A stretch of 64,000 nucleotides of DNA from Nitratidesulfovibrio termitidis HI1 (lineage in GTDB: Bacteria; Desulfobacterota; Desulfovibrionia; Desulfovibrionales; Desulfovibrionaceae). A program made the position numbers and the translations under genes. Each line of letters begins with the position of its first letter. Positions within the stretch are counted from its first letter, which is position 1. Below are positions 18,059 to 27,398 of the stretch, piece by piece. The notes beneath the pieces were generated by a model. The model was given only the letters and a program-made list of their open reading frames with translations. It was not told where the DNA came from and searched no databases. Where the stretch lies: the NCBI RefSeq assembly GCF_000504305.1, contig NZ_KI632512.1, positions 151,307 through 215,306 of the forward strand, written 5' to 3'.

Positions 18059-18087
18059 CATGTAGCCCTCCGTCCGTATGCTGTCAA
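18059..18087 (-). promoter_or_regulatory. Promoter of the znuACB-zur operon
   Basis: On the minus strand TTGACA (18087-18082), a 17-base spacer and TACATG (18064-18059). The palindrome at 18034-18054 starts five bases after the -10. In the rest of the 364-base gap up to ispG I see only a run of CTGC/CTGT tetranucleotides at about 18207-18240 and no gene. Confidence 0.65.
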
Positions 18088-18365
18088 CGCAAAGGCGTGC
18101 AACGTGACGGTTCATCTTCCGGGTGCGGGGCTGGCAGGCATGTTCGCCGGTTGCCTTTTGTCGCTTTCTGGCGTCCCCCAGCCGCATGCCCTTGCCGCCG
18201 TCCCCCGTCTGCCTGCCTGCCCGTCTGTCTGCCTGTCTGGCGCGCTGTCCCGGCGGCTGGCGTGCCCTTGGCGAGCAGGGGGAAATGCAGTATGAACCAT
18301 CAATTCGGCCCGCGCCTTCCGAGCACCCAGGGTGCCGCCGGGCCGTCCATTTTCAGGGACCATTC

Positions 18366-19457
18366 ATGACCATAGAACGCAGGCGGACCCGCGAGGTCCG
18401 CATCGGCTCCGTGCGCATCGGGGGGGACAACCCCGTGGTGGTGCAGAGCATGGCCAACACCGACACCCGCGACGTGGACGCCACCGTGGCGCAAATCCGC
18501 GCGCTGTCCGCCGTGGGGTGCGAGGTGGTGCGGCTTGCCGTGCTGAACGAGGCGGCGGCTGCGGCCATCGGCCCCATTCGCGCCGCATCGCCCGTGCCGC
18601 TGGTGGCGGACATCCATTTCGATCATCGCCTGGCCGTGGCCGCGCTGGAAGCGGGCGTGGATGCCCTGCGCATCAACCCCGGCAACATCGGGGGCGAGGC
18701 CAACGTGGCCCGCGTGGTGGATGCGGCCCGCGCGCGCGGCGCGTGCATCCGGGTGGGGGTCAATTCCGGCTCGGTGGAAAGGCACCTGCTGGAACGCTTT
18801 GGCGGGCCGACGCCCGAAGCCATGGTGGAAAGCGCCCTCGGCCATGTGCGCATGCTGGAGGACCGGGGATTCGGCGACATCAAGATATCGCTCAAGTCCT
18901 CGTCGGTGCTGCACACCATAGACGCCTACCGCATGCTGGCCGAACGGTGCGATTACCCCCTGCACATCGGGGTGACAGAGGCGGGCACCATGATGCGCGG
19001 GTCGGTCAAGTCGTCCGTGGGGCTTGGCGTGCTGCTGTGGCTGGGCATTGGCGACACGCTGCGCGTTTCGCTGACCAGCGACCCGATGGAGGAAATCCCC
19101 GTGGCGTGGGAAATCCTGCGTTCGCTGGGGCTGCGCAACCGGGGGCCGGAAATCATTTCCTGTCCGACCTGCGGGCGGACGGAGATCGGCCTGATCAGCC
19201 TTGCGCAGGAGGTGGAGCGCCGCCTTGCGGGCGAGACGGAAAACTTCAAGGTGGCCGTCATGGGCTGCGCCGTGAACGGCCCCGGCGAGGCGCGCGAGGC
19301 CGACATCGGCATTGCGGGCGGGCGCGACAAAGGCATCATCTTCCGCAAGGGAGAGATCATACGAACAGTCAAGGGCGGCGCGAACCTGCTCGCCGCCTTC
19401 ATGGAAGAACTCGATACGTTCCTTGCCGAACGCAAGGCAGCCAGAAAGGACAGCTGA
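18366..19457 (+). CDS. ispG: 4-hydroxy-3-methylbut-2-en-1-yl diphosphate synthase IspG
   Basis: Iron-sulfur enzyme of the MEP pathway that converts MEcPP to HMBPP. The 363-residue protein opens with a TIM-barrel part ([40 protein letters not shown]) and ends with the 4Fe-4S-binding part: CPTCGRTE and [10 protein letters not shown] supply the three cysteines. The frame is open upstream, but [14 protein letters not shown] at 18366 matches family N-termini and follows AGGGA. It shares one base with proS (TGATG), so the pair is co-translated. Shorter than the two-domain plant enzyme, as usual for bacteria. Confidence 0.97.
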   Translation: MTIERRRTREVRIGSVRIGGDNPVVVQSMANTDTRDVDATVAQIRALSAVGCEVVRLAVLNEAAAAAIGPIRAASPVPLVADIHFDHRLAVAALEAGVDALRINPGNIGGEANVARVVDAARARGACIRVGVNSGSVERHLLERFGGPTPEAMVESALGHVRMLEDRGFGDIKISLKSSSVLHTIDAYRMLAERCDYPLHIGVTEAGTMMRGSVKSSVGLGVLLWLGIGDTLRVSLTSDPMEEIPVAWEILRSLGLRNRGPEIISCPTCGRTEIGLISLAQEVERRLAGETENFKVAVMGCAVNGPGEAREADIGIAGGRDKGIIFRKGEIIRTVKGGANLLAAFMEELDTFLAERKAARKDS

Positions 19458-21193
19458 TGCGCTGGAGCAATTGCTACATCCCCACCCTGAAGGAAGCCCC
19501 GGCAGACGCCGAGGTGGTCAGCCACAAGCTGCTCACCCGCGCGGGCATGATCCGCAAGCTTACCTCGGGCATTTACATCTACATGCCGCTCGGCCTGAAG
19601 GCCATCGAGAAGACTGCCGCCATCGTGCGCGAGGAAATGAACCGCGCGGGCGCGCTGGAACTTTCCATGCCCATGGTGCAGCCCGCCGACCTGTGGCAGG
19701 AATCGGGCCGCTGGGAATTCTACGGCAAGGAACTGCTGCGCTTTCAGGACCGCAACGGGCGCGACTACTGCCTTGGACCCACGCACGAGGAAGTCATCAC
19801 CGATCTCGTGCGCGGCGAGGTGCGCTCGTACCGCCAGTTGCCCATCAACCTGTACCAGATCCAGACCAAGTTCCGCGACGAGATTCGCCCGCGCTTCGGC
19901 CTGATGCGCGGCCGCGAATTCATCATGAAGGACGCCTACTCCTTCGACCGTGACGAGGCAGGGGCCGACAAGAGCTACTGGGCCATGTACGAGGCCTATC
20001 AGCAGGTGTTCAAGCGCCTTGGCCTGCGCTTCCGCGCGGTGGAGGCGGATTCCGGCTCCATCGGCGGCAGCTTCTCGCACGAGTTCATGGTGCTGGCCGA
20101 TACCGGCGAGGACACCATTGCCGCCTGCACCGGCTGCCAGTACGCCGCCAACGTGGAACGCGCCGAGGTGGCCGCGCCCCCCCTGTCCGGGGGCACCGCC
20201 ACGTTGCCCGCCGTGGGCGCCATCGAAGAAGTGCCCACCCCCGGCAAGCACACCGTGGAAGAGGTGTGCGCGTTCCTTGGCGTGCCGCAGTCCGCGCTGG
20301 TCAAGACGCTGATCCTGGTGGCCGACGGCAAGCCCGTGGCCGCCCTGGTGCGCGGCGACCGCGAACTGAACGACGTGAAGCTGAAGAACCTGCTGAAGTG
20401 CGACGAACTGGAACTGGCCGCGCCCGAACTGGTGCAGCAGGTTACCGGCGCGCCCGTGGGCTTTGCCGGGCCGGTGGGCCTGAACGTGGAACGCGTCTTT
20501 GCCGACCATGAACTGCTGGCCTCCGACGGCTGGATCACCGGGGCCAACAAGGGCGACACCCACCTGCGCAACGTCAGCCTGCCACGCGACGCCAAGGTCG
20601 AACGCTACGCCGACCTGCGCGTGATCACCCCCGCCGATGCCTGCCCGCGTTGCGGCCAGCCCATCGAGCTGACGCGCGGCATCGAGGTGGGCCACGTGTT
20701 CAAGCTGGGCACCAAGTACAGCGAACCCCTGAAGTGCACCTTCCTTGACGAGGACGGCAAGGAAAAGGTCATGATCATGGGCTGCTACGGCATCGGCGTG
20801 TCGCGCGTGGTGGCCTCGTGCATCGAGCAGAACCACGACGCCGACGGCATCGTGTTCCCGCCGCCCATCGCCCCGTTCGAAGCCGTGTTGTGCTGTCTGG
20901 ACCCCAAGAACGGCGAAACCCTTGGCAAGGCCGAGGAATTCTACGCTGAACTCAAGGCTCAGGGCGTGGACGTCATTCTGGACGACCGCGACGAACGCCC
21001 CGGCGTCAAGTTCAAGGACGCCGACCTCGTGGGCATGCCCCTGCAACTGGTGGTCGGCGGCAAGGGCCTGGCACGCGGCATCGTGGAAGCCAAGGACCGC
21101 CGCACCGGCGAAAAGACCGAACTGCCCGTGGAAGGCTTTGCCGAAGCCTTCCGCACCTGGCGCGCCGCCGTGCGCGCGGGCTGGGGGCTGTAA
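19457..21193 (+). CDS. proS: Prolyl-tRNA synthetase
   Basis: Class II aminoacyl-tRNA synthetase of the bacterial type, 578 residues. Motif 2 lies in the region [21 protein letters not shown], and motif 3 in [14 protein letters not shown]. Between them is the YbaK/INS editing insertion (about 225-385), which clears Ala-tRNA(Pro). The C-terminal anticodon-binding domain begins near [13 protein letters not shown]. Length and order match E. coli ProS. Its start overlaps the ispG stop. A composite hairpin repeat follows the stop codon. Confidence 0.98.
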   Translation: MRWSNCYIPTLKEAPADAEVVSHKLLTRAGMIRKLTSGIYIYMPLGLKAIEKTAAIVREEMNRAGALELSMPMVQPADLWQESGRWEFYGKELLRFQDRNGRDYCLGPTHEEVITDLVRGEVRSYRQLPINLYQIQTKFRDEIRPRFGLMRGREFIMKDAYSFDRDEAGADKSYWAMYEAYQQVFKRLGLRFRAVEADSGSIGGSFSHEFMVLADTGEDTIAACTGCQYAANVERAEVAAPPLSGGTATLPAVGAIEEVPTPGKHTVEEVCAFLGVPQSALVKTLILVADGKPVAALVRGDRELNDVKLKNLLKCDELELAAPELVQQVTGAPVGFAGPVGLNVERVFADHELLASDGWITGANKGDTHLRNVSLPRDAKVERYADLRVITPADACPRCGQPIELTRGIEVGHVFKLGTKYSEPLKCTFLDEDGKEKVMIMGCYGIGVSRVVASCIEQNHDADGIVFPPPIAPFEAVLCCLDPKNGETLGKAEEFYAELKAQGVDVILDDRDERPGVKFKDADLVGMPLQLVVGGKGLARGIVEAKDRRTGEKTELPVEGFAEAFRTWRAAVRAGWGL

Positions 21194-21216
21194 GGTTATC
21201 AGACTATGAAGAGTTA

Positions 21217-21312
21217 CCGGGGAGGGGACCCTTTAACGCTCTGCGGTCCTCATCCGTAAGGTTCGCGCGTTGCGCTTACCTAACGGCTGAGGCAAAGGGT
21301 CTCCCTCCCCGG
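21217..21312 (+). repeat. Terminator-like hairpin repeat with a palindromic element in its loop
   Basis: Arms CCGGGGAGGGGACCCTTT (21217-21234) and AAAGGGTCTCCCTCCCCGG (21294-21312) are identical to those at 4225-4263. Here a 59-base element (21235-21293) lies between them. The insert contains CCTCA/TGAGG and CCGTAAGG/CCTAACGG pairings, so it folds on its own. The unit sits between proS and xseA. Confidence 0.8.
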
Positions 21313-21357
21313 ACCCCACCCCCCCCAAATTTTTTAATTGGCCCATCGCACCCGAAA

Positions 21358-21406
21358 GGGGGTGCAGGGGGCAGCGCCCCCTGCCCGCCGGAGGCGCATA
21401 AAAAAC
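21358..21406 (+). repeat. Second type of GC-rich hairpin repeat, empty form
   Basis: GCAGGGGGC-AGC-GCCCCCTGC forms a perfect 9-pair hairpin (21364-21384), followed by CCGCCGGAGGCGCATAAAAAAC. The same flanks, in the opposite orientation, surround the 119-base element at 55528-55646. It lies just before the xseA start and may end transcripts from proS. Confidence 0.65.
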
Positions 21407-21416
21407 CTCGCGCGCC

Positions 21417-22916
21417 ATGAGCACCATCTACACCGTGGGTGAATTGACCCGGGCCATCCGGGCCGCCATTGAGGGCGGATTTCCCTTCGTGTGGGTGCGC
21501 GGGCAGGTGAGCAACCTGTCGCGCCCGGCCTCGGGGCATTGCTATTTCGCGCTCAAGGACGAGGACGCGGTGCTGAACTGCGTGTGGTTCCGGGGCAACC
21601 AGCGCGACGCGGAACATTTCGATCCCATGACCGGCGAGGTGTTCGAGGACGGGCCACGGCCCGGCTTGGCGCGCACCATGGCCAACGGGCAGGAACTGCT
21701 GTGCGCGGGGCGGCTGACGGTGTACCCGCCGCGCGGCGGGTACCAGTTGGTGGTCGAGATGGCGCAGGACGCGGGCCTGGGGCGGCTGCACGCCCAGTTC
21801 GAGGCGCTGAAGGCCCGCCTTGCCGAGCGGGGATATTTCGACGCGGCGCGCAAGCGACCGCTGCCGCGCCATCCCAGGCGGGTGGCGGTGATCACGGCTT
21901 CCAGCGGTGCGGCGGTGCGCGACTTTCTGCGCATGGCGGACGAGCGCGGCTGGGGCTGCGAGATACGCATCCACCCGGTGCCGGTGCAGGGCGACGAGGC
22001 CCCCCCGCGCATCGCGGCGGCGCTGGCCGAGGTGGCCGCGCAGGGCTGGGCGCAGGTGGCGGTGCTGATTCGCGGCGGCGGTTCGCTGGAAGACCTGTGG
22101 GCCTTCAACGACGAGCGGGTGGCCACTGCGGTGTTCGGCAGCCCCTTGCCGGTGCTGGCGGGCATCGGCCACGAGGTGGACCACACCATGGCCGACATGA
22201 CCGCCGACGTGCGCGCGGCCACGCCCACCCACGCGGCGCAGTTGCTGTGGCCGGAGCGGCGTGAACTGGCGCAGCGCGTGGACGAACTGGAAATGGCCCT
22301 GACGCGGGGCATGGAACGGCGCTTCGCCCGGCTGGACGAACAGTTGGGTGCGCTGGTGCGCGGGCTGGCCTGGCTGTCGCCGGAACGGGCGCTGGCCCGG
22401 CTGGATGAACGCTTTGCCGACGCGGCGGCCCGCCTGGGCCGGGCGTGGGATGCGCTGGCGCTGCGCGATGCGGCGCGGCTGGACGCGGCGGACGCGGCCT
22501 TGGCCCGCAGGCTGGGGCCGGAGACGTGGGAGCGCCGTGAACGCGCCGTGGACGCGCTGGAAGCGCGCCTGCATTGGGCAGGCGAACGTGCGGTGACCGG
22601 GCGTGAGCATGAGTTGGAACGTCACGCCCTGCGGCTGGACGCACTGGACCCGCTGCGCCCGCTGGAGCGTGGCTACAGCCTGGTGCGTCGGGCCGACGGC
22701 GGCTTTTTGCGCAGCGTGGCTGAGGTGGCACCCGGCGATGCGCTGGCCGTGCTGGTGCGCGACGGCGAGGTGGACGTGACCGTGCGCGGGGCGCGGCCCG
22801 GAGAGATGCTGGAGCCGGGCGGCGCGACCGATGCTGGCCGCACTGCGGGAAACGGCGATAACGGCGAGAATGCCGGAAAGGGCGCCACGGAGCGGGACGC
22901 CGGAGATATTTCGTGA
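21417..22916 (+). CDS. xseA: Exodeoxyribonuclease VII large subunit
   Basis: Nuclease subunit that degrades single-stranded DNA with XseB. The 499-residue protein has an N-terminal OB fold (about 1-110, IYTVGELTRAIRAAIEGGFP and VWVRGQVSNLSRPASGHCYF). The catalytic core has VITASSGAAVRDFL, IRGGGSLEDLWAFNDE and GIGHEVDHTMADM. A long helical, arginine-rich region follows, and the C-terminus ends in LRPLERGYSLVRR and a short Gly/Asn/Asp-rich tail. The start follows the repeat at 21358. It shares a base with the peptidase gene that follows, and xseB lies one gene further on. Confidence 0.97.
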   Translation: MSTIYTVGELTRAIRAAIEGGFPFVWVRGQVSNLSRPASGHCYFALKDEDAVLNCVWFRGNQRDAEHFDPMTGEVFEDGPRPGLARTMANGQELLCAGRLTVYPPRGGYQLVVEMAQDAGLGRLHAQFEALKARLAERGYFDAARKRPLPRHPRRVAVITASSGAAVRDFLRMADERGWGCEIRIHPVPVQGDEAPPRIAAALAEVAAQGWAQVAVLIRGGGSLEDLWAFNDERVATAVFGSPLPVLAGIGHEVDHTMADMTADVRAATPTHAAQLLWPERRELAQRVDELEMALTRGMERRFARLDEQLGALVRGLAWLSPERALARLDERFADAAARLGRAWDALALRDAARLDAADAALARRLGPETWERRERAVDALEARLHWAGERAVTGREHELERHALRLDALDPLRPLERGYSLVRRADGGFLRSVAEVAPGDALAVLVRDGEVDVTVRGARPGEMLEPGGATDAGRTAGNGDNGENAGKGATERDAGDIS

Positions 22917-23965
22917 TGCAACGGTTTTTGTTTTTCGGGTTGGGGGGATATAGTGGACGATGTGGTCTCGGGGTCGCTCGCCTGCTGTTGATGTCAGCGG
23001 TTAGCTGGTGTCTGGCCGTTCCCTTGGTTCTGCTGCCGGCGCTGCTGCCCGTTGCTTCGGCCACACCCGCACAGGCGGCGGTGCTGTCGCTGGATGCGCC
23101 GGAATCCACCGGCGACGGCAAGCCCTTTGTGGTCACGGTAACGGCGGATGCGCCGGGCGACGTGGTGCTGGACTGGCGCGGCCAGACTCTCACCGTGCCC
23201 GTGGCGTCCACTACTGCTGGCGCTGTCACCGGGGCCACTGCCGGAGCCTCGGCCCCCGCCCGCTGGACTGGCCAGGCCATCCTGGCCGTGCCGCTGGATG
23301 CAAAGCCGGGTACGGAAACGCTGCGCGCCCGCGTAGCCGGGCAGCCCAAGGCAGTGCCCGCCGTCACCCGCGCCATCGCCGTGGTCCGCGCCGCCTATCC
23401 GGAGCAGCGCCTGACCGTGGAGGGCAAGTACGTCAACCCGGACAAGGCCGCGCTGGAACGCCACGAGGCGGAACGCGCCCGCATCAAGGCCGCGTTGGCC
23501 CTGCGCACCCCGGAGCGGCTGTGGGCGCTGCCCATGACGCGTCCCGTGCCGGGCGACGTGTCCAGCCTGTTCGGCCTGCGCCGGGTGTTCAACGGCGAGC
23601 CGCGCGCGCCGCATCGCGGGCTGGACCTGCGCGGTGAGGCGGGTGAATCGGTGGCCGCCTGCGCGTCGGGCCGGGTGGTTCTGGCAGAGAATCATTATTT
23701 CGCAGGCAATTCCGTGTACATCGACCACGGCATGGGAGTGCTGAGCATGTATTTTCATCTGTCCGCCATGGACGTGACCCCCGGCCAGATGGTGGAACGG
23801 GGGCAGGTCATCGGCAGGGTGGGCAGTACGGGCCGGGTTACCGGGCCGCACCTGCATTTCGGCATGGCGGTGCTTGGCGACATGGTGGACCCTCAGGTAT
23901 TGCTGGACCCTCAGGTATCGTTGGACAGGGCGTCCGCCAACACGGGCGCGCCCACACGGGAGTGA
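22916..23965 (+). CDS. M23-family (LytM) zinc metallopeptidase, exported
   Basis: A 349-residue envelope protein. A hydrophobic signal segment is at about 20-55. A beta-rich domain follows, then a helical linker with EAERARIKAAL, and then a LytM domain: HRGLDLRGEAG, GNSVYIDHGMGVLSMYFHLS and TGPHLHFGM carry the zinc ligands and the catalytic HxH. Such enzymes cleave peptidoglycan cross-links or activate amidases. The ATG at 22916 shares its A with the xseA stop; a GTG at 22913 is an alternative start. It sits between xseA and xseB, three bases before xseB. Confidence 0.9.
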   Translation: MQRFLFFGLGGYSGRCGLGVARLLLMSAVSWCLAVPLVLLPALLPVASATPAQAAVLSLDAPESTGDGKPFVVTVTADAPGDVVLDWRGQTLTVPVASTTAGAVTGATAGASAPARWTGQAILAVPLDAKPGTETLRARVAGQPKAVPAVTRAIAVVRAAYPEQRLTVEGKYVNPDKAALERHEAERARIKAALALRTPERLWALPMTRPVPGDVSSLFGLRRVFNGEPRAPHRGLDLRGEAGESVAACASGRVVLAENHYFAGNSVYIDHGMGVLSMYFHLSAMDVTPGQMVERGQVIGRVGSTGRVTGPHLHFGMAVLGDMVDPQVLLDPQVSLDRASANTGAPTRE

Positions 23966-23968
23966 CGC

Positions 23969-24280
23969 ATGGCCGCGCGCACACGAAGGAATGCGGGGGC
24001 AAAGGCCCCCGTCGGTGGTGACGGTGTTGATGGTGTTGTGGAAAAGGCCGAGGCGACGGTGGATTACGAAGCCGCCATGGCCCGTCTGCAAGAGGTTGTG
24101 GCCGCGCTGGAGGCGGGCGACCTGCCGCTGGAGCGCAGCGTGGCCCTGTACAAGGAAGGCCTTGGCCTGTCCCGCGCCTGCCGCGACCGGCTGCGCACGG
24201 CCCGCAACGAGATACGCCTGTTCACCGAAGGCGGCGTAACGGATTTTGAAGGGGTGGGGGACGATGCTGACGCCGAGTGA
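23969..24280 (+). CDS. xseB: Exodeoxyribonuclease VII small subunit
   Basis: A 103-residue helical-hairpin protein. The core [40 protein letters not shown] and ARNEIRLF are the family hallmarks; the first 30 residues are an Ala/Gly/Val-rich extension. It binds the XseA large subunit. It overlaps ispA by 17 bases, the common xseB-ispA-dxs order in proteobacteria. Confidence 0.95.
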   Translation: MAARTRRNAGAKAPVGGDGVDGVVEKAEATVDYEAAMARLQEVVAALEAGDLPLERSVALYKEGLGLSRACRDRLRTARNEIRLFTEGGVTDFEGVGDDADAE

Positions 24281-25199
24281 GATCAAGGCCCGCCTGCGCG
24301 ATGCTGCCGCCGGGGTGGAGCGCTACCTGGCCGCGTGCCTGGCCAACCGGGGCATTCCCGCGCGGCTGCGCGCGTCCATGGAATACAGCCTGAACGCGGG
24401 CGGCAAGCGGGTGCGACCGGTGCTGTGCCTGACCGCCGCCGCGCTGTTCGGCCTGCCTGCGGAACGGGTGATGCCCTTTGCCGCCGCCATCGAGATGATC
24501 CACACCTATTCGCTCATCCATGACGATCTGCCCGCCATGGACGACGACGACCTGCGGCGCGGCAAGCCCTCGAACCACAAGATGTTCGACGAGGCCACGG
24601 CCATTCTGGCCGGTGACGGCCTGCTCACCGATGCCTTCGATTTCATGGCTGGCGTCGGGGCGGGCGTGGGGGGCAGCGCCGCAGACGGTGACACCGCCGC
24701 CATCCCCGCCGCCAACGTGCTTGCCGCCCTGCGCGCCGTTGCCCGCGCCGCCGGTGCCCCCGGCATGGTAGGCGGGCAGGCGCTGGACATGGAGTATACG
24801 GGCCGCACGGGCGTGACCCTGGACGAAATGGCTGCCATGCACGCCATGAAGACCGGGGCGCTGCTGCGCGCGTCATGCCTGTCCGGCGCATTGCTGGCAG
24901 GTGCCGACGCCGACGCGCAGGCCCGAATCGGCGATTATGGCGCGCACATCGGCGCGGCCTTCCAGATCGTGGATGATATCCTCGACGAGGTCGGCGACGA
25001 GGCGGAAATCGGCAAGCCCGTGGGCAGCGACGCGGAGCAGGGCAAGACCACCTACCCGTCGTTGCTGGGCGTGGAGCGCAGCCGCACCCTGGCCCGTGAA
25101 CGGGCCGACGCGGCCATAGAGCGGCTTTCGCCCTACACCGGGCCGGACGCCGATTTCCTGCGCAGCCTGGCCAGCTATATCGTGGATCGCGCTTCCTGA
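24264..25199 (+). CDS. ispA: Farnesyl diphosphate synthase (short-chain polyprenyl synthase)
   Basis: Makes C15 (or C20) prenyl diphosphate from IPP and DMAPP. The 311-residue protein has GGKRVRPVL, the first Asp-rich motif [14 protein letters not shown] at about 90-103 and the second FQIVDDILD. The chain-length region before the first motif (MIHTYSLIH) fits a farnesyl-type enzyme, though geranylgeranyl synthase cannot be excluded. The ATG at 24264 follows GGGTGGGGG; a TTG upstream at 24246 is less likely. It is 86 bases before dxs. Confidence 0.95.
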   Translation: MLTPSEIKARLRDAAAGVERYLAACLANRGIPARLRASMEYSLNAGGKRVRPVLCLTAAALFGLPAERVMPFAAAIEMIHTYSLIHDDLPAMDDDDLRRGKPSNHKMFDEATAILAGDGLLTDAFDFMAGVGAGVGGSAADGDTAAIPAANVLAALRAVARAAGAPGMVGGQALDMEYTGRTGVTLDEMAAMHAMKTGALLRASCLSGALLAGADADAQARIGDYGAHIGAAFQIVDDILDEVGDEAEIGKPVGSDAEQGKTTYPSLLGVERSRTLARERADAAIERLSPYTGPDADFLRSLASYIVDRAS

Positions 25200-25285
25200 C
25201 GCCGCGCGAGAGCAATGTACGGCACGACAACAACGCCTTGCCTCACCGGGCGCGCCCCGCGCGGCCCGATAACGGATACCCACGC

Positions 25286-27238
25286 ATGACCGGACAGCTA
25301 CCGCCCTCGCTTTTTCCTTCGGGACATCCCCAAGGGCAATTCGCTGACACGCCCCTTCTGGATTCCCTCGCCAGCCCGCGCGACGTGGCCGGTCTGGCCC
25401 CCGAGTTTGTCCCGCAACTGGCCGACGAACTGCGTCAGCGCATCATCGCCACCGTGTCCCGTAACGGCGGACATCTTGCTCCCTCGCTGGGCGTGGTGGA
25501 ACTGACCATCGCGCTGCTGACCTCGTTCGACGTCGAGCGGGACAAGGTCGTCTGGGACGTGGGGCATCAGGCGTACGCCTGGAAGCTGCTGACGGGACGC
25601 GCCGCCAGCTTCCACACCCTGCGGCGCGGCGGCGGCATCAGCGGCTTTCCCAAGATGACGGAAAGCCCGTACGACCACTTCGGGGTGGGGCATTCCTCCA
25701 CGTCCATTTCCGCAGCGCTGGGCATGGCCATGGCGCGCGACCTGGCCGGGGGCGACAGCAATGTCGTGGCCGTCATCGGCGACGGCTCCATGACCGCGGG
25801 TCTTGCCTTCGAAGGGCTGAACCAGGCCGGGGCCATGGACCGCAAGCTCATCGTCGTGCTGAACGACAACGAGATGTCCATTTCCAAGAACGTGGGCGCG
25901 CTGTCGCTGTTCCTCAGCCGCAACCTGTCCAAGCGCTGGGTGCGCCGCATGAAGAAGGATATGGAAACCTTCATGCGTTCCATCCCCGGCATCGGCGAGG
26001 ACATGCTGGGCTACGCCAAGCGCAGCGAACACAGCCTGAAGGGGTTCTTCACGCCGGGCATGCTGTTCGAGGCGTTCGGGTTCAACTACATCGGTCCGGT
26101 GAACGGCCACGACGTCAAGGCGCTTACCCGCACCTTCGACATGGCCCGCACCCTGGATGAGCCGGTGTTGCTGCACGTGCTGACCCGCAAGGGCAAGGGT
26201 TACGCCCCGGCGGAAACCAACCCCACCCATTTCCACGGGGTGGGCCGCTTCGAGCCGGAAACGGGCAGGGCCGCCAAGCTGGCCGACGCCCCGGCGCTGC
26301 CCAGTTTCACCGACGTGTTCGGCGAAACGCTGTGCATGCTGGCCGACGAGGACAAGCGGGTCATAGCCATTACCGCCGCCATGCCGGAAGGCACCGGCAC
26401 CAGCTGTTTCTGTACGCGTCACCCCGAGCGGTTCGTGGATGTGGGCATCTGCGAGCAGCACGCGGTGACCTTTGCCGCGGGCCTTGCCACGCAGGGGCTG
26501 CGGCCGTTCGTGGCCATCTATTCCACCTTCCTGCAACGCTCGTACGATCAGGTGGTGCACGACGTGTGCATCCAGAACCTGCCGGTGGTGTTCTGCGTGG
26601 ACCGCGCCGGTCTGGTGGGCGAGGACGGCCCCACTCACCACGGGGTGTTCGACCTGTCGTACCTGCGACACATCCCCAACATGCACATTCTGGCCCCGCG
26701 CGACGAGGCGCAACTGCGCCACGCCATGCGCACCGCCCTGGCTTTGAACGCGCCGATGGCCATACGCTACCCGCGCGGCGTGGGCACGGGGGCCGCGTTG
26801 CCCCCGCGCGGCGAAGTGCAGCCCCTTGGCCGGGGCGAGGTGTTGAAGCAGGGTCGGGGGGTGGCCGTCATTGCCTGCGGCAGCCGGGTGGCCCCGGCGC
26901 TGGAGGCGGCGGAACGGGTGGCCGAGGAATCGGGCCGTCAGGTCACCGTGTTTGACGCCGTATGGGTAAAGCCGTTGCCGGAAGCGCAATTGCTGGAACT
27001 GGCCGCCACCCATGATGCGCTGCTGTTGCTGGAGGAGAACGCCCTGGCGGGCGGATTCACCTCTGCCGTGCTGGAATGTCTGGCCGACCACGGCGCGCTG
27101 CGCGGGCAGGCCATCCGCAGGCTGGGCGTGCCCGACCACTTCGTGGAGCATGGCAGCCAGAAGGAACTGCGGGCCAAGCTGGGCCTGTGCGTGGACGGCA
27201 TTGAAGAGGCTCTGCGGAGCATGCTGGGGCTGGAGTAA
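25286..27238 (+). CDS. dxs: 1-deoxy-D-xylulose-5-phosphate synthase
   Basis: Thiamin-diphosphate enzyme that starts the MEP pathway from pyruvate and glyceraldehyde 3-phosphate. The 650-residue protein has the thiamin motif GDGSMTAGLAFEGLNQAG followed by NDNEMSIS. The transketolase pyrimidine-binding part has DVGICEQHAVTFAAGLA, and DRAGLVGEDGPTHHG is fully conserved. The frame is open a little upstream, but the ATG at 25286 begins a normal N-terminus. It ends a block with ispG and ispA that supplies isoprenoid precursors. A terminator hairpin follows at 27277-27312. Confidence 0.97.
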   Translation: MTGQLPPSLFPSGHPQGQFADTPLLDSLASPRDVAGLAPEFVPQLADELRQRIIATVSRNGGHLAPSLGVVELTIALLTSFDVERDKVVWDVGHQAYAWKLLTGRAASFHTLRRGGGISGFPKMTESPYDHFGVGHSSTSISAALGMAMARDLAGGDSNVVAVIGDGSMTAGLAFEGLNQAGAMDRKLIVVLNDNEMSISKNVGALSLFLSRNLSKRWVRRMKKDMETFMRSIPGIGEDMLGYAKRSEHSLKGFFTPGMLFEAFGFNYIGPVNGHDVKALTRTFDMARTLDEPVLLHVLTRKGKGYAPAETNPTHFHGVGRFEPETGRAAKLADAPALPSFTDVFGETLCMLADEDKRVIAITAAMPEGTGTSCFCTRHPERFVDVGICEQHAVTFAAGLATQGLRPFVAIYSTFLQRSYDQVVHDVCIQNLPVVFCVDRAGLVGEDGPTHHGVFDLSYLRHIPNMHILAPRDEAQLRHAMRTALALNAPMAIRYPRGVGTGAALPPRGEVQPLGRGEVLKQGRGVAVIACGSRVAPALEAAERVAEESGRQVTVFDAVWVKPLPEAQLLELAATHDALLLLEENALAGGFTSAVLECLADHGALRGQAIRRLGVPDHFVEHGSQKELRAKLGLCVDGIEEALRSMLGLE

Positions 27239-27276
27239 GCCTGGCAGACGTTTCCGGTTGCGGAATCTCATGCAAT

Positions 27277-27312
27277 GAACGCGGCGGCGGGAATATCTTC
27301 CCGCCGCCGTTC
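27277..27312 (+). terminator. Terminator after dxs
   Basis: GAACG with GCGGCGGGAA on the left pairs with TTCCCGCCGCCGTTC on the right, with a two-base bulge and a TATC loop. It lies 38 bases after the dxs stop. Few Ts follow. Confidence 0.6.
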
Positions 27313-27334
27313 GCGTTGTCCGGGCGGTCGACGC

Positions 27335-27368
27335 AAAAGGGGCACGCGGACGAGAGTCCGCGTGCCCC
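27335..27368 (-). terminator. Terminator after dctM
   Basis: GGGGCACGCGGAC (27339-27351) and GTCCGCGTGCCCC (27356-27368) form a perfect 13-pair stem with a four-base loop. On the minus strand TTTT follows (27338-27335), as expected for an intrinsic terminator of the TRAP operon. Confidence 0.85.
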
Positions 27369-27398
27369 GTGTGTTTGCGGGCAGCCGGGTATCGTGCG

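Noticed and set aside
18207-18240. CTGC/CTGT tetranucleotide run as a phase-variable tract
   Set aside because: The run is short, impure and lies outside any gene, so it is unlikely to switch expression.
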